A stretch of DNA of 64,000 nt, from positions 5,143 to 69,142 of the forward strand of contig NZ_JAZKUD010000011.1 of the NCBI RefSeq assembly GCF_036625275.1, in the 5' to 3' direction. The position numbers were made by a program, and so were the translations under genes. Numbering within the stretch: position 1 is the stretch's first letter; each line of letters begins with the position of its first letter. The DNA is from Accumulibacter sp036625275. Its GTDB lineage: Bacteria; Pseudomonadota; Gammaproteobacteria; Burkholderiales; Rhodocyclaceae. The notes under the pieces were generated by a model. It was not told where the DNA came from, did not search any database, and saw only the letters and a list, made by a program, of their open reading frames with translations. Positions 25,600 to 32,473 of this stretch are shown in pieces.

Positions 25600-28568
25600 T
25601 GGAAACGACGGTTCTGCATTCACGGGCCGCCGTCGGTCGTGCCGACCTGCTGCGCATCTACGCCGCCGGGGGCGACGAAGCGCTCGCGCACGCCGCCGCG
25701 GCGCTCGGCTACCAGCGGCGGCCGCGCGCGCCGGCGCCGCCGCCAGTCATCAGCGGCGGCAGCGAAGACACGCCATTCGGCGATCCGGTCGACCGCAGCG
25801 CACCCGCCGCCTTGCCCGAACGACCGCCGGCCTTGCCGATGGCGCGCTTCTTCCGCGTCGTCGGACATCGCCGGCGCGAACCGCAAGCCGCCGCCAGGGC
25901 CGGGCCGCCGCCCCCGCCGTGGCTCGCCAACGCGCAGGTTCTCGGCAGCGATTCGCGGCCGCCAGCGACCTCGCTGCACCTGCCGCCGCGCCCGCCGCTG
26001 ACCCGCTGGTCGCGGCTGTGGCCTTTCCTGCGCCGCGTGCTCGGTCGCCGCCTCGCGACCCGCCAGCCCGACCTGCCGCGGCTGCTCGAAAGGCTGACGC
26101 GCGGCGAGGTGCTGCGCGCGCTCCCGCTGCTGCCGGGCCACGGCTGGAGCCCGCGCATCGCCATCCTCGGCGACTACGGCCGGCGCACCCGGCCGTTTCA
26201 CGAAGACTTCAACGCGCTCTGCCGCGCGCTCGAAAAGCGTCACGGCAAGCTCGGCATCGACCGCCGCATCCTTGCTGGCGAACCCGGCCGGCAGCCGCGC
26301 GTCCGCCAGCCGGGTGCCGGCACGACCGAGCGCTGGCCGCTGCCGGCGCCGAACACGCCGCTGCTGATCCTCGGCGACGCCGGCCTGCTCGACAGCACGC
26401 CCGACACGGCGAACGGCTGGCAGCAGTTCGGCCATCGCCTGCGCAGCGCCGGCGTGCCGGCGCTGGTCCTCTGCCCGCTGCCGGCGCGCCAGCACGGCGC
26501 CGGCGCGCCAGGCAGCCTGACGCTCGTCGAATGGGACCGCCACAGCCGCCTGCGCCCCTCGTCCACTTCGTCGCTGCGTGCGCCGGCGGGCGACCCGGCC
26601 GGCGACGAGCGCCGGCAGCGCGCGCTCGACACGCTATTGACGCTGCTCGCGCCGGCCGTCGTCATCGAACCGGACCTGCTGCGCGCGCTGCGCTACCTGC
26701 TGCCGGCGAGCGAAGCCGACGTGCTCGTCGAGGCGCTGGTCTGGCAGCATCCCGATCTGGTCACCAGCGCGCACGCCGGCCAGTTCGCGAGTCCGCTGGC
26801 AATCGCCGAATACCAGCAGAAGTTCCGCGCGCTGGCGCCCGCATTGCGCCAGGCGGCAGTCGCGCGCCTCCTCGCGCAGCACGCCGGCCTGCCGGCTTCG
26901 GTGCGCTGCGCCGAAGTGCTGGCGTGCCGGCATCTCGCTCCCGAAGCCGTTCCGCCGGCACTCGCCGCCGACGCCGAGCGCTGGCAGGCCGACATCGCCG
27001 AAACCGCCCGCCGGTGCGACGACCGCGCGCTGCGCCAGTGGCTGCAGCGGCACGCCGCGCGCCAGAGCGACGCCGCGCTCGCCGCCAACCCGGCGCTCGC
27101 CGCGCACTGGGCGCTGGCGCAGCGCGAGCGGCTGGCGGCCGGCGTCATGGTCGAGCTGCCGGAAGGCGTCCGCGAGGAAGACCTCGGCTATTTCCTGCAC
27201 GACGCGCACGAGCCGGCATCGCGCGTCCGCTGCACGCTTCGCCAGCGTGGCGACGAACTGTGGCTCGAACCGGTCGACGCCGCCGGCGGCAGCCCTGATG
27301 CCGAGCTCACACTGGTCGATCGCGGCGTCTACGTGACGCTGACGCGCAGCGCCGACCGTGCCGATTCACCAGACCGGCGCTATTTCGCCGCCGGCGCGCT
27401 GCCGCAGAGGATCGCCCGGCTGACGCGCGAAGTCGAGCGGATCGCGCTGCACAGCGAGCATTTCGATCTCGTCGTCACGCCGCTCAATAAGCCCGTCTGG
27501 GCGAGCGCCATCGGTCGCGACGCGCGTGGCCTGTACGCCGAGGTGTTCTGGCGCGGCGAGCGCTGCCGCCTCGACTGGCATCCGCCAGAGGCCGATGGTG
27601 GAGCCGAAGGTGCCTGGACGGGCGAACAGGCGCTCGGTGTCGATCGTTACGGGCTGTTCGGCGAAATCGCCGTCGCGGGCGTCACGCAGCGCTTCCGCTG
27701 GATCGCGCCGGGGAGTTTCCGGATGGGTTCGCCGGAGGGCGAGCCCGAACGCTACGACGATGAAGTGCAGCACGAAGTGACGCTGAGCGAGGGCTACTGG
27801 CTCGCCGACACGGCGTGCACGCAGGCGCTGTGGCAGGCGGTGACGGGCGAGAACCCGAGCCGCTTCAAGGACAACCCTTCCCATCCGGTCGAGCAGGTGA
27901 GCTGGGACGACGTTCAGGGTTTCCTGGGCGAGCTGAACCGTCGGCTGCCCGGTCTCGAAGCGCGCCTGCCGAGCGAAGCCGAATGGGAATACGCGTGCCG
28001 GTCGGGAACGACGACGCCGTTTTCGTTTGGCGAGAACATCACTCCCGAGCAGGTCAACTACGACGGAAACTATCCCTACGCCGGTGGCGCGAAGGGCGTC
28101 TATCGCCGGAAGACCGTGCCAGTGGGCTCCCTGCCGGCGAATCCGTGGGGCCTGTACGAGATGCATGGCAATGTCTTGGAGTGGTGTGCGGATTGGTACG
28201 GGGACTACCCGACGACGCCGCAGGTGGACCCGCGCGGCGCGCCGTCGGGCGGCGCCCGCGTGTTGCGCGGCGGCTCGTGGAACGGCCACGGCGGGCTCGT
28301 CCGTTCTGCCAACCGCTTCGGGTACGAGCCAGGCAGGCACGACTTCGTCAGCGGGTTCCGGCTCGCCCTAGGTCCCCAGAAGCCGGCGGAGCCGGCTTGG
28401 CAGGTGGGAAGGAAGTCGCCGGCGGAGCCGGCGATCAGCGAGCCGGCGCCCGCGGAGCGGGTGCCGGCGGTCGAGCTGCCGCCCGGGACGGGCGGCAGCT
28501 CCGGGGTGCGCGGCGCAACGTCGCGCACGTTCACTCAACGACTGAAGGATCTCTTCAAACGCCCATGA
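25599..28568 (+). CDS. DGR target 1: large protein with C-terminal FGE/C-type-lectin-like variable domain
   Basis: A 989-residue protein. Residues 1-110 are Pro/Ala/Arg-rich and probably disordered. About 180-330 (RIAILGDYGRRTRPFHEDFN, TPLLILGDAGLLDS, GVPALVLCPLP) resembles a degenerate vWA-like alpha/beta domain, fitting a MoxR partner. From about residue 698 an FGE-sulfatase/SUMF1 fold is clear: RFRWIAPGSFRMGSPEGEPE, EVTLSEGYWLADTACTQALW, NPSHPVEQVSWDDVQGFL, RLPSEAEWEYACRSGTTTPF, NPWGLYEMHGNVLEWCADWY. Residues 884-925 are encoded by VR1. The tail (KPAEPA, SPAEPAISEPAPAERV) is dictated by DNA hairpins. The long frame opens at 24684, but the region before 25599 is the ATPase gene, so the ATG at 25599 is the start. 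The HRDC gene overlaps its stop. Confidence 0.9.
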   Translation: METTVLHSRAAVGRADLLRIYAAGGDEALAHAAAALGYQRRPRAPAPPPVISGGSEDTPFGDPVDRSAPAALPERPPALPMARFFRVVGHRRREPQAAARAGPPPPPWLANAQVLGSDSRPPATSLHLPPRPPLTRWSRLWPFLRRVLGRRLATRQPDLPRLLERLTRGEVLRALPLLPGHGWSPRIAILGDYGRRTRPFHEDFNALCRALEKRHGKLGIDRRILAGEPGRQPRVRQPGAGTTERWPLPAPNTPLLILGDAGLLDSTPDTANGWQQFGHRLRSAGVPALVLCPLPARQHGAGAPGSLTLVEWDRHSRLRPSSTSSLRAPAGDPAGDERRQRALDTLLTLLAPAVVIEPDLLRALRYLLPASEADVLVEALVWQHPDLVTSAHAGQFASPLAIAEYQQKFRALAPALRQAAVARLLAQHAGLPASVRCAEVLACRHLAPEAVPPALAADAERWQADIAETARRCDDRALRQWLQRHAARQSDAALAANPALAAHWALAQRERLAAGVMVELPEGVREEDLGYFLHDAHEPASRVRCTLRQRGDELWLEPVDAAGGSPDAELTLVDRGVYVTLTRSADRADSPDRRYFAAGALPQRIARLTREVERIALHSEHFDLVVTPLNKPVWASAIGRDARGLYAEVFWRGERCRLDWHPPEADGGAEGAWTGEQALGVDRYGLFGEIAVAGVTQRFRWIAPGSFRMGSPEGEPERYDDEVQHEVTLSEGYWLADTACTQALWQAVTGENPSRFKDNPSHPVEQVSWDDVQGFLGELNRRLPGLEARLPSEAEWEYACRSGTTTPFSFGENITPEQVNYDGNYPYAGGAKGVYRRKTVPVGSLPANPWGLYEMHGNVLEWCADWYGDYPTTPQVDPRGAPSGGARVLRGGSWNGHGGLVRSANRFGYEPGRHDFVSGFRLALGPQKPAEPAWQVGRKSPAEPAISEPAPAERVPAVELPPGTGGSSGVRGATSRTFTQRLKDLFKRP
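28248..28375 (+). repeat. DGR variable repeat VR1
   Basis: A 128-bp stretch colinear with the TR at 30110-30237, without gaps. Fourteen differences occur up to the CCCTAG core and every one is at a TR adenine: five become G, two C and seven T. The only other mismatches come after CTAG at the 3' boundary. Mutated codons are mostly AAC in the template, so Asn positions become Gly, His, Leu, Phe and Tyr. Confidence 0.97.
28380..28501 (+). repeat. Array of GGA-triloop hairpins downstream of VR1
   Basis: Four inverted repeats in 122 bases, each with the loop GGA: AAGCCGGC/GCCGGCTT (28380-28398), TCGCCGGC/GCCGGCGA (28416-28434), a 11-bp stem with one G-T pair around 28444-28468, and a perfect 13-bp stem GAGCTGCCGCCCG/CGGGCGGCAGCTC (28473-28501). 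The first begins 5 bases after VR1. Hairpins or cruciforms downstream of VR assist target recognition in the Bordetella phage DGR. The TR has no such array. Confidence 0.9.
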
Positions 28569-29053
28569 GATTCCATGTGTTCACCATCGAAGTGCGCGAT
28601 CCCGGTCCGGGACAGGACGCACTCAACGCGTTCTGCGCGCAGCATCGGGTAGCCGATGTCGAAAAGCGCTTCGTCGATCAGGGGTCCCACTCGTACTGGA
28701 CGTTCTGCGTGGCAACGCTCGACGGTGAAGACTCGTCTCGCCCGCCTGCCGAGAGGAAGCGGATCGATTACCGGGAGCTGCTGAACGAGGCCGACTTTGC
28801 CGTCTATGCCGAGCTGCGCGGTTTGCGCCGGTCGCTCGCCGAACACGAGGGCGTGCCGCAGTTTGCGCTGTTCACCAACGAGCAGCTCGCGGCGATGGTC
28901 ACGCGGCGGGTAACGACGGCTACGGCGCTCGGCGAGATCGAAGGCGTCGGCAAGGCGCGCGTCGACAAGTACGCCAGCCATTTCCTGCCGCTGCTGCGAA
29001 AGGCATTCACGGTGCCGGCAGGTGCTTCGACCGATGCAGCGCGTGCGAATTGA
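28565..29053 (+). CDS. HRDC-domain DGR accessory protein
   Basis: A 162-residue protein. The N-terminal part (MRFHVFTIEVRDPGPGQDAL, FCAQHRVADVEKRFVDQG, SHSYWTFCVATLDG) is the short alpha/beta module seen in DGR accessory proteins that replace Avd. Residues 75-150 (YRELLNEADFAVYAELRGLR, VPQFALFTNEQLAAMVTRRV, ALGEIEGVGKARVDKY) form an HRDC domain, a nucleic-acid-binding fold of RecQ and RNase D. It probably escorts the reverse transcriptase or template RNA. ATGA overlap with target 1 upstream, 20-base overlap with the RT downstream. Confidence 0.9.
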   Translation: MRFHVFTIEVRDPGPGQDALNAFCAQHRVADVEKRFVDQGSHSYWTFCVATLDGEDSSRPPAERKRIDYRELLNEADFAVYAELRGLRRSLAEHEGVPQFALFTNEQLAAMVTRRVTTATALGEIEGVGKARVDKYASHFLPLLRKAFTVPAGASTDAARAN

Positions 29054-30047
29054 GCTCGCCGACCTGGCGAGTGCCGACAACCTCGCCCTCGCGGCGTGGA
29101 AAGCGGCGCGCGGCAAGCGGCAGCGCCCGGAAGTGAGGCGCTTCTGCGCGCATTTCGACGACTCGATTGCCCGCTTGCGCCGCGACATCCTGGCCGGCGT
29201 CGTTCCCTACGGCGAGTATCGCAGCTTCCTGATCCACGACCCGAAGCAACGCCTGATCCACGCCGCGTGCTTCGCCGATCGCGTTCTCCACCACGCGATC
29301 ATGAATCTTGCCGGACCGGTTTTCGAGCGTACGCTGGTTCCGAGCACCTACGCCTGCCGGCCGGGGCTCGGCGTGCATCGCGCGATACGCCAGGTGCAGG
29401 CCGAGCTGCGCCGCTTTGCGTGGTTCGTCAAGGTCGATGTCGACGCCTACTTCCCGTCGATCGACCACGCGATTCTGGAGCGGCTGCTCGCCAGGCGCTT
29501 CAAGGGCGCCGACTTCCTCGCCCTGCTCGGGCGAATCATCGCCGCGTGCCCGGCGGCTCCCAGGCGCGGGTTGCCGATCGGCTCGCTGACCTCGCAGCAT
29601 TTTGCCAATCATTACCTCGACGGCGCCGACCGCTTTCTGCTCGCGCACCCGCTGGTCCGCGCCCACGTCCGTTACATGGACGACATCCTCTGCTGGGGCG
29701 ACGACCGGCAGAGCGTCAGGCAGGTGGCCGGCGAACTGCGCGAATGGCTGCAGCGCGAGCGGCACCTGACGCTGAAAGCCAACGTTCAGATCAACCGCAG
29801 CGAGCGTGGCGTCAGCTATTGCGGCGCGCGCGTGCTGCGCGGTTCGCTGCGCCTGACGCCGCGCAAGCAGGCGCGTTACCGGCACGGCTGCCAGCGCTGG
29901 GAGGCCGCCTGGCTGGCCGGCGTCATCGACGAAGCGGCGCTGCAGCGCGGTTACGCCGCGGTGCTGGCGCCGACGCTGCACTGCGACAGCCTGAGCTGGC
30001 GAAAACGTCACCTCGAACTCCACCCTTCGCGCTATAGTGAGCAATGA
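29034..30047 (+). CDS. DGR reverse transcriptase
   Basis: A 337-residue RT. Palm motifs: FAWFVKVDVDAYFPSIDHAI (motif A), GLPIGSLTSQHFANHYLDGA, where IGSLTSQ fits the IGxxxSQ box that marks DGR RTs and differs from retroviral or group II intron QG, and VRYMDDILCWGD with the catalytic YMDD near residue 214. YCGARVLRGSLRLTPR is the thumb-side region. There is no endonuclease, maturase or X domain, so a retron or group II intron is unlikely. ATG at 29034 is preferred over the GTG at 29022. The TR follows 62 bases after the stop. Confidence 0.95.
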   Translation: MQRVRIELADLASADNLALAAWKAARGKRQRPEVRRFCAHFDDSIARLRRDILAGVVPYGEYRSFLIHDPKQRLIHAACFADRVLHHAIMNLAGPVFERTLVPSTYACRPGLGVHRAIRQVQAELRRFAWFVKVDVDAYFPSIDHAILERLLARRFKGADFLALLGRIIAACPAAPRRGLPIGSLTSQHFANHYLDGADRFLLAHPLVRAHVRYMDDILCWGDDRQSVRQVAGELREWLQRERHLTLKANVQINRSERGVSYCGARVLRGSLRLTPRKQARYRHGCQRWEAAWLAGVIDEAALQRGYAAVLAPTLHCDSLSWRKRHLELHPSRYSEQ

Positions 30048-30109
30048 GCGGCCCGCTGCAATTTTGGATGGGCTGCTCGGCAGGTGCAGCAACCAGGGAG
30101 GCCATCGCA

Positions 30110-30237
30110 GGCGACGCCCGCGTGTTGCGCGGCGGCTCGTGGAACAACAACGGCAGGAACGTCCGTTCTGCCAACCGCAACAGGAACGAGCCAGGCAGGC
30201 ACGACAACGACAGCGGGTTCCGGCTCGCCCTAGCTCC
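30110..30237 (+). repeat. DGR template repeat (TR)
   Basis: Copy donor for VR1 and VR2. It has 27 adenines, concentrated in AAC codons of the stretch GGAACAACAACGGC, GCCAACCGCAACAGGAACG and GACAACGAC, and ends at CCGGCTCGCCCTAGCTCC. The VRs have CTAGGTCC at that place, the expected single-base distinction between IMH* and IMH. A short ORF spans it but should be transcribed as template RNA, not protein. Confidence 0.96.
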
Positions 30238-30351
30238 GGAGTCCAGGAGACCGGCTCGGGACCAGATGACCTTCCTGTCCGCCGTGTACCGGCGGCAAAA
30301 AGCCCATGCCCTTCGGCAGGCTGGTAGGCAGGATGCCGAACGCCTGCCGAA

Positions 30352-31251
30352 GTGGCGCTTCGCCGGATGCCCGTGATGCTCGTTCCCGCTCTCGCTGACG
30401 ACAGCGCCGCGATCTTCCTTCCCGAGCGCTTCCCGCTGCGCTGGGCCAGCGCCTGGGGTGAGGACGAGTGGGGTCTGTGGATGACGCTCGAACTGGCCGA
30501 AGCGCAGCAGCGCTTCCGCTGGATCGCGCCGGGGCGTTTCCGGATGGGTTCGCCGGAGAACGAGCCCGAACGCGACGGCGATGAAGTGCAGCACGAAGTG
30601 ACGCTGAGCGAGGGCTACTGGCTCGCCGACACGGCGTGCACGCAGGCGCTGTGGCAGGCGGTGACGGGCGAGAACCCGAGCCGCTTCAAGGACAACCCTT
30701 CCCATCCGGTCGAGCAGGTGAGCTGGGACGACGTTCAGGGTTTCCTGGGTGAGCTGAATCGTCGGCTGCCCGGTCTCGAAGCGCGCCTGCCGAGCGAAGC
30801 CGAATGGGAATACGCGTGCCGGGCGGGAACGACGACGCCGTTTTCGTTTGGCGAGAACATCACTCCCGAGCAGGTCAACTACAACGGGAATTATCCGTAT
30901 GCCGGTGGCGCGAAGGGCGTGTATCGCGAGAAGACCGTTCCGGTAGGCTCCCTGCCGGCCAATCCGTGGGGCCTGTACGAGATGCATGGCAACGTCTGGG
31001 AGTGGTGTGCGGATTGGTACGGGGACTACCCGACGACGCCGCAGGTGGACCCGCGCGGTGCGGCGTGGGGCGACGCCCGCGTGTTGCGCGGCGGCTCGTG
31101 GGGCAGCGACGGCAGGGGCGTCCGTTCTGCCGACCGCAGCGGGAGCGGGCCGGGCAGGCACGGCGGCGGCAGCGGGTTCCGGCTCGCCCTAGGTCCCGGG
31201 AAGCCGGCGGAGCCGGCTCAGGAGAATTCGGCGGCGGAGCCGCCGAATTGA
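30352..31251 (+). CDS. DGR target 2: short FGE/C-type-lectin-like variable protein
   Basis: About 290-299 residues, essentially the C-terminal FGE module of target 1 alone, with a 50-residue lead-in (LPERFPLRWASAWGEDEWGL). From QRFRWIAPGRFRMGSPENEP to PRGAAWGDARVLRGGSW it is nearly identical to target 1 in protein and DNA, which shows recent duplication or gene conversion. VR2 covers the last 42 variable residues. The tail KPAEPAQENSAAEPPN comes from the hairpins. The frame opens with GTG at 30352; ATGs at 30367 and 30376 are alternatives, and none has a strong ribosome-binding site. Confidence 0.9.
   Translation: MALRRMPVMLVPALADDSAAIFLPERFPLRWASAWGEDEWGLWMTLELAEAQQRFRWIAPGRFRMGSPENEPERDGDEVQHEVTLSEGYWLADTACTQALWQAVTGENPSRFKDNPSHPVEQVSWDDVQGFLGELNRRLPGLEARLPSEAEWEYACRAGTTTPFSFGENITPEQVNYNGNYPYAGGAKGVYREKTVPVGSLPANPWGLYEMHGNVWEWCADWYGDYPTTPQVDPRGAAWGDARVLRGGSWGSDGRGVRSADRSGSGPGRHGGGSGFRLALGPGKPAEPAQENSAAEPPN
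31069..31196 (+). repeat. DGR variable repeat VR2
   Basis: Colinear with the TR over 128 bp. Sixteen differences lie before CTAG, all at TR adenines and all A to G. The encoded changes are Asn to Gly, Ser or Asp, Glu to Gly and Asp to Gly, giving a Gly/Ser-rich variable surface. VR1 by contrast has all three replacement bases. Confidence 0.97.
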
Positions 31252-31280
31252 GCGCCGCTGCCCGCTCCGCGGGCAGCGGC
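31202..31280 (+). repeat. Array of triloop hairpins downstream of VR2
   Basis: Three perfect inverted repeats: AGCCGGC-GGA-GCCGGCT (31202-31218), AATTCGGCGGC-GGA-GCCGCCGAATT (31225-31249, including the stop codon region), and a 12-bp stem GCCGCTGCCCGC with loop TCC (31254-31280), which is GGA on the other strand. The last lies past the gene and could also stop transcription of the cassette. Confidence 0.88.
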
Positions 31281-31314
31281 GGCAATGCGCAGGGTTTGCG
31301 AGCAGTTGCGAGCA

Positions 31315-31377
31315 GAAAAATTTTCGCCTGTTAGTGGCAAAACGCAATGAAGTGGTCTGCCGTGTGTTCACGCGCCT
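31315..31377 (+). repeat. Diverged copy of the pncB promoter region
   Basis: About 59 aligned bases match 33326-33386 with roughly ten substitutions: both read AAATTTTC, TTAGT-GCAAAA-GCAA-GAAGT-GT and end GTGTGTTCACGCGCC. This copy has lost the GTTGCA/TGCAAC palindrome that the pncB copy carries. It leads into the AlkA remnant. Confidence 0.75.
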
Positions 31378-31515
31378 GGCCGGATGCCTGGCCGCCGCAC
31401 GATGCCGGATTGCTCAAGGCGCTCGGCCTGCCGAACACCGCCAGCGGCTGGCGCGAAGCCGAGGCGATCGCCGAGCCGTGGCGACCCTGGCGCAGCCATG
31501 CGCTGAGGCACCTGT
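31347..31515 (+). pseudogene. C-terminal remnant of an AlkA-type 3-methyladenine DNA glycosylase
   Basis: The frame gives WPDAWPPHDAGLLKALGLPN then EAEAIAEPWRPWRSHALRHLW. This matches the conserved end of AlkA-like glycosylases (WPDAFPxGDxxL...A..WRPWRxYAxxHLW). The helix-hairpin-helix and catalytic Asp region that should precede it are absent, and the frame runs into the MITE-like element. It is a 56-residue fragment left by rearrangement beside the DGR. Confidence 0.6.
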
Positions 31516-31549
31516 GGCCCCCTCGGGAGAAAACCGCATTGCATCTACA

Positions 31550-31908
31550 GGGTGCGAACGAAAGTGTTGGTCGAAGGATTGCATGTGGCATGGCCTCTTC
31601 AAAACGACCGTCCGATGGCGAAACCTTGGGGGTTCACCCCTCGCGGGAGAGGGCCAGCCAACATGTACAGCAGCGGCGCGCCGACCAACGATCGCCCCTC
31701 CCCCCTCGCGGGGGAGGGGTTGGGGAGAGGGGCAAGGGTTGAACACAAATTCGTCAAAACCCTGCGGCAGCACAGGAACGAAGTCGGAAAGCCGTTCCGG
31801 CCTGAAGGCCATGATGGCCGCGGTGGAGCACATGCCCCCTCTCCCCAACCCCTCCCCCGCGAGGGGGGAGGGGAGTCAGGGTTCCGCCCAACACTTTCGT
31901 TCGTACCC
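31550..31908. mobile_element. 359-bp MITE-like element with 9-bp target duplication
   Basis: Bounded by 21-bp inverted ends, GGGTGCGAACGAAAGTGTTG and CAACACTTTCGTTCGTACCC, with one mismatch, and flanked by the direct repeat GCATCTACA (31541-31549 and 31909-31917). It encodes no transposase. Inside, a perfect 38-bp inverted repeat (31695-31732 and 31836-31873) rich in C and G runs could form a large cruciform. Part of that arm (CCCTCCCCCCTCGCGGGGGA) also occurs in repeats B and F. Confidence 0.8.
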
Positions 31909-31959
31909 GCATCTACAGCTTGCCTTGATTCTCGATCATAATGCATCTACGATTTGGCA

Positions 31960-32232
31960 GTGATCACCTTCGACGAAACCAAGTGTCAAGCGAACATTGC
32001 CAAGCACGGCATTGATTTGGCCGCGCTGTCGGGTTTCTTTGAGGGTGACTTGCTGACCCGCGAAGATGCGCGCGAAGCCTATGGCGAGTTGCGCTTCCAG
32101 AGCGTTGGCTGGCACGCGGGAGAAATGTTGTTCGTTGTCTGGACGCCGGGCGACGACGAATGGCCCCATATTATTTCGGCGCGAAAGGCAGAAAAACATG
32201 AGCGCGAGGCGTGGACACGTTTCTGTAAATGA
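31960..32232 (+). CDS. brnT: BrnT-family toxin
   Basis: A 90-residue type II toxin of the DUF497 family, a RelE-like ribonuclease that blocks translation. ITFDETKCQANIAKHGIDLA is the standard N-terminal motif (F-D-x-x-K-x-x-x-N-x-x-KHGI). ISARKAEKHEREAW near the C-terminus carries the conserved Arg/Glu residues. Start is GTG at 31960 (a TTG at 31954 is also in frame). It overlaps brnA by 35 bases, toxin first, the usual order. Confidence 0.92.
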   Translation: MITFDETKCQANIAKHGIDLAALSGFFEGDLLTREDAREAYGELRFQSVGWHAGEMLFVVWTPGDDEWPHIISARKAEKHEREAWTRFCK

Positions 32233-32473
32233 TGCTCCGGCTACCAAACCGGACGATTGGAATAATGCATTTGTCACTCATTCGGCAGACCAACTTCGTG
32301 AAGTGATTGCGGCACGTCGTCCCCGCGGGCCAAACAAGCACCCGACGAAAGAGCAAGTGACGGTGCGATACAGCCCGGAAGTACTTGCCTATTTCCGCGC
32401 GACCGGAGCAGGCTGGCAAACCCGCATGGACGAAGCGTTATGCGAGTATGTGTCCCAACACAAGGTGACCTAA
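32198..32473 (+). CDS. brnA: BrnA-family antitoxin
   Basis: A 91-residue antitoxin (DUF4415 type). RPRGPNKHPTKEQVTVRYSP followed by EVLAYFRATGAGWQTRMDEA is the ribbon-helix-helix core: a beta strand VTVRYSP and two helices ending with GWQTRMDEAL, characteristic of BrnA. It should neutralise BrnT and repress the operon. The ATG lies inside brnT. The stop codon TAA is shared with the first bases of repeat D. Confidence 0.92.
   Translation: MSARRGHVSVNDAPATKPDDWNNAFVTHSADQLREVIAARRPRGPNKHPTKEQVTVRYSPEVLAYFRATGAGWQTRMDEALCEYVSQHKVT

Noticed and set aside
29034..30047. Group II intron or retron reverse transcriptase
   Set aside because: No maturase, endonuclease, intron RNA or msr/msd structure is visible, while TR/VR pairs with adenine substitutions and the HRDC gene identify a DGR.
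30044..30376. An ORF covering the template repeat, starting in the RT stop codon
   Set aside because: The frame merely carries TR-encoded residues similar to the VR and has no FGE domain. TR function is as template RNA; after the repeat the frame has no recognisable protein.
25599..31251. DGR FGE proteins as the activating enzyme for the arylsulfatase at 44932
   Set aside because: Their FGE fold hosts hypervariable residues at the C-terminus and they lie in a conflict cassette, so a conserved formylglycine-forming role is unlikely. In DGRs this fold serves as a binding scaffold.
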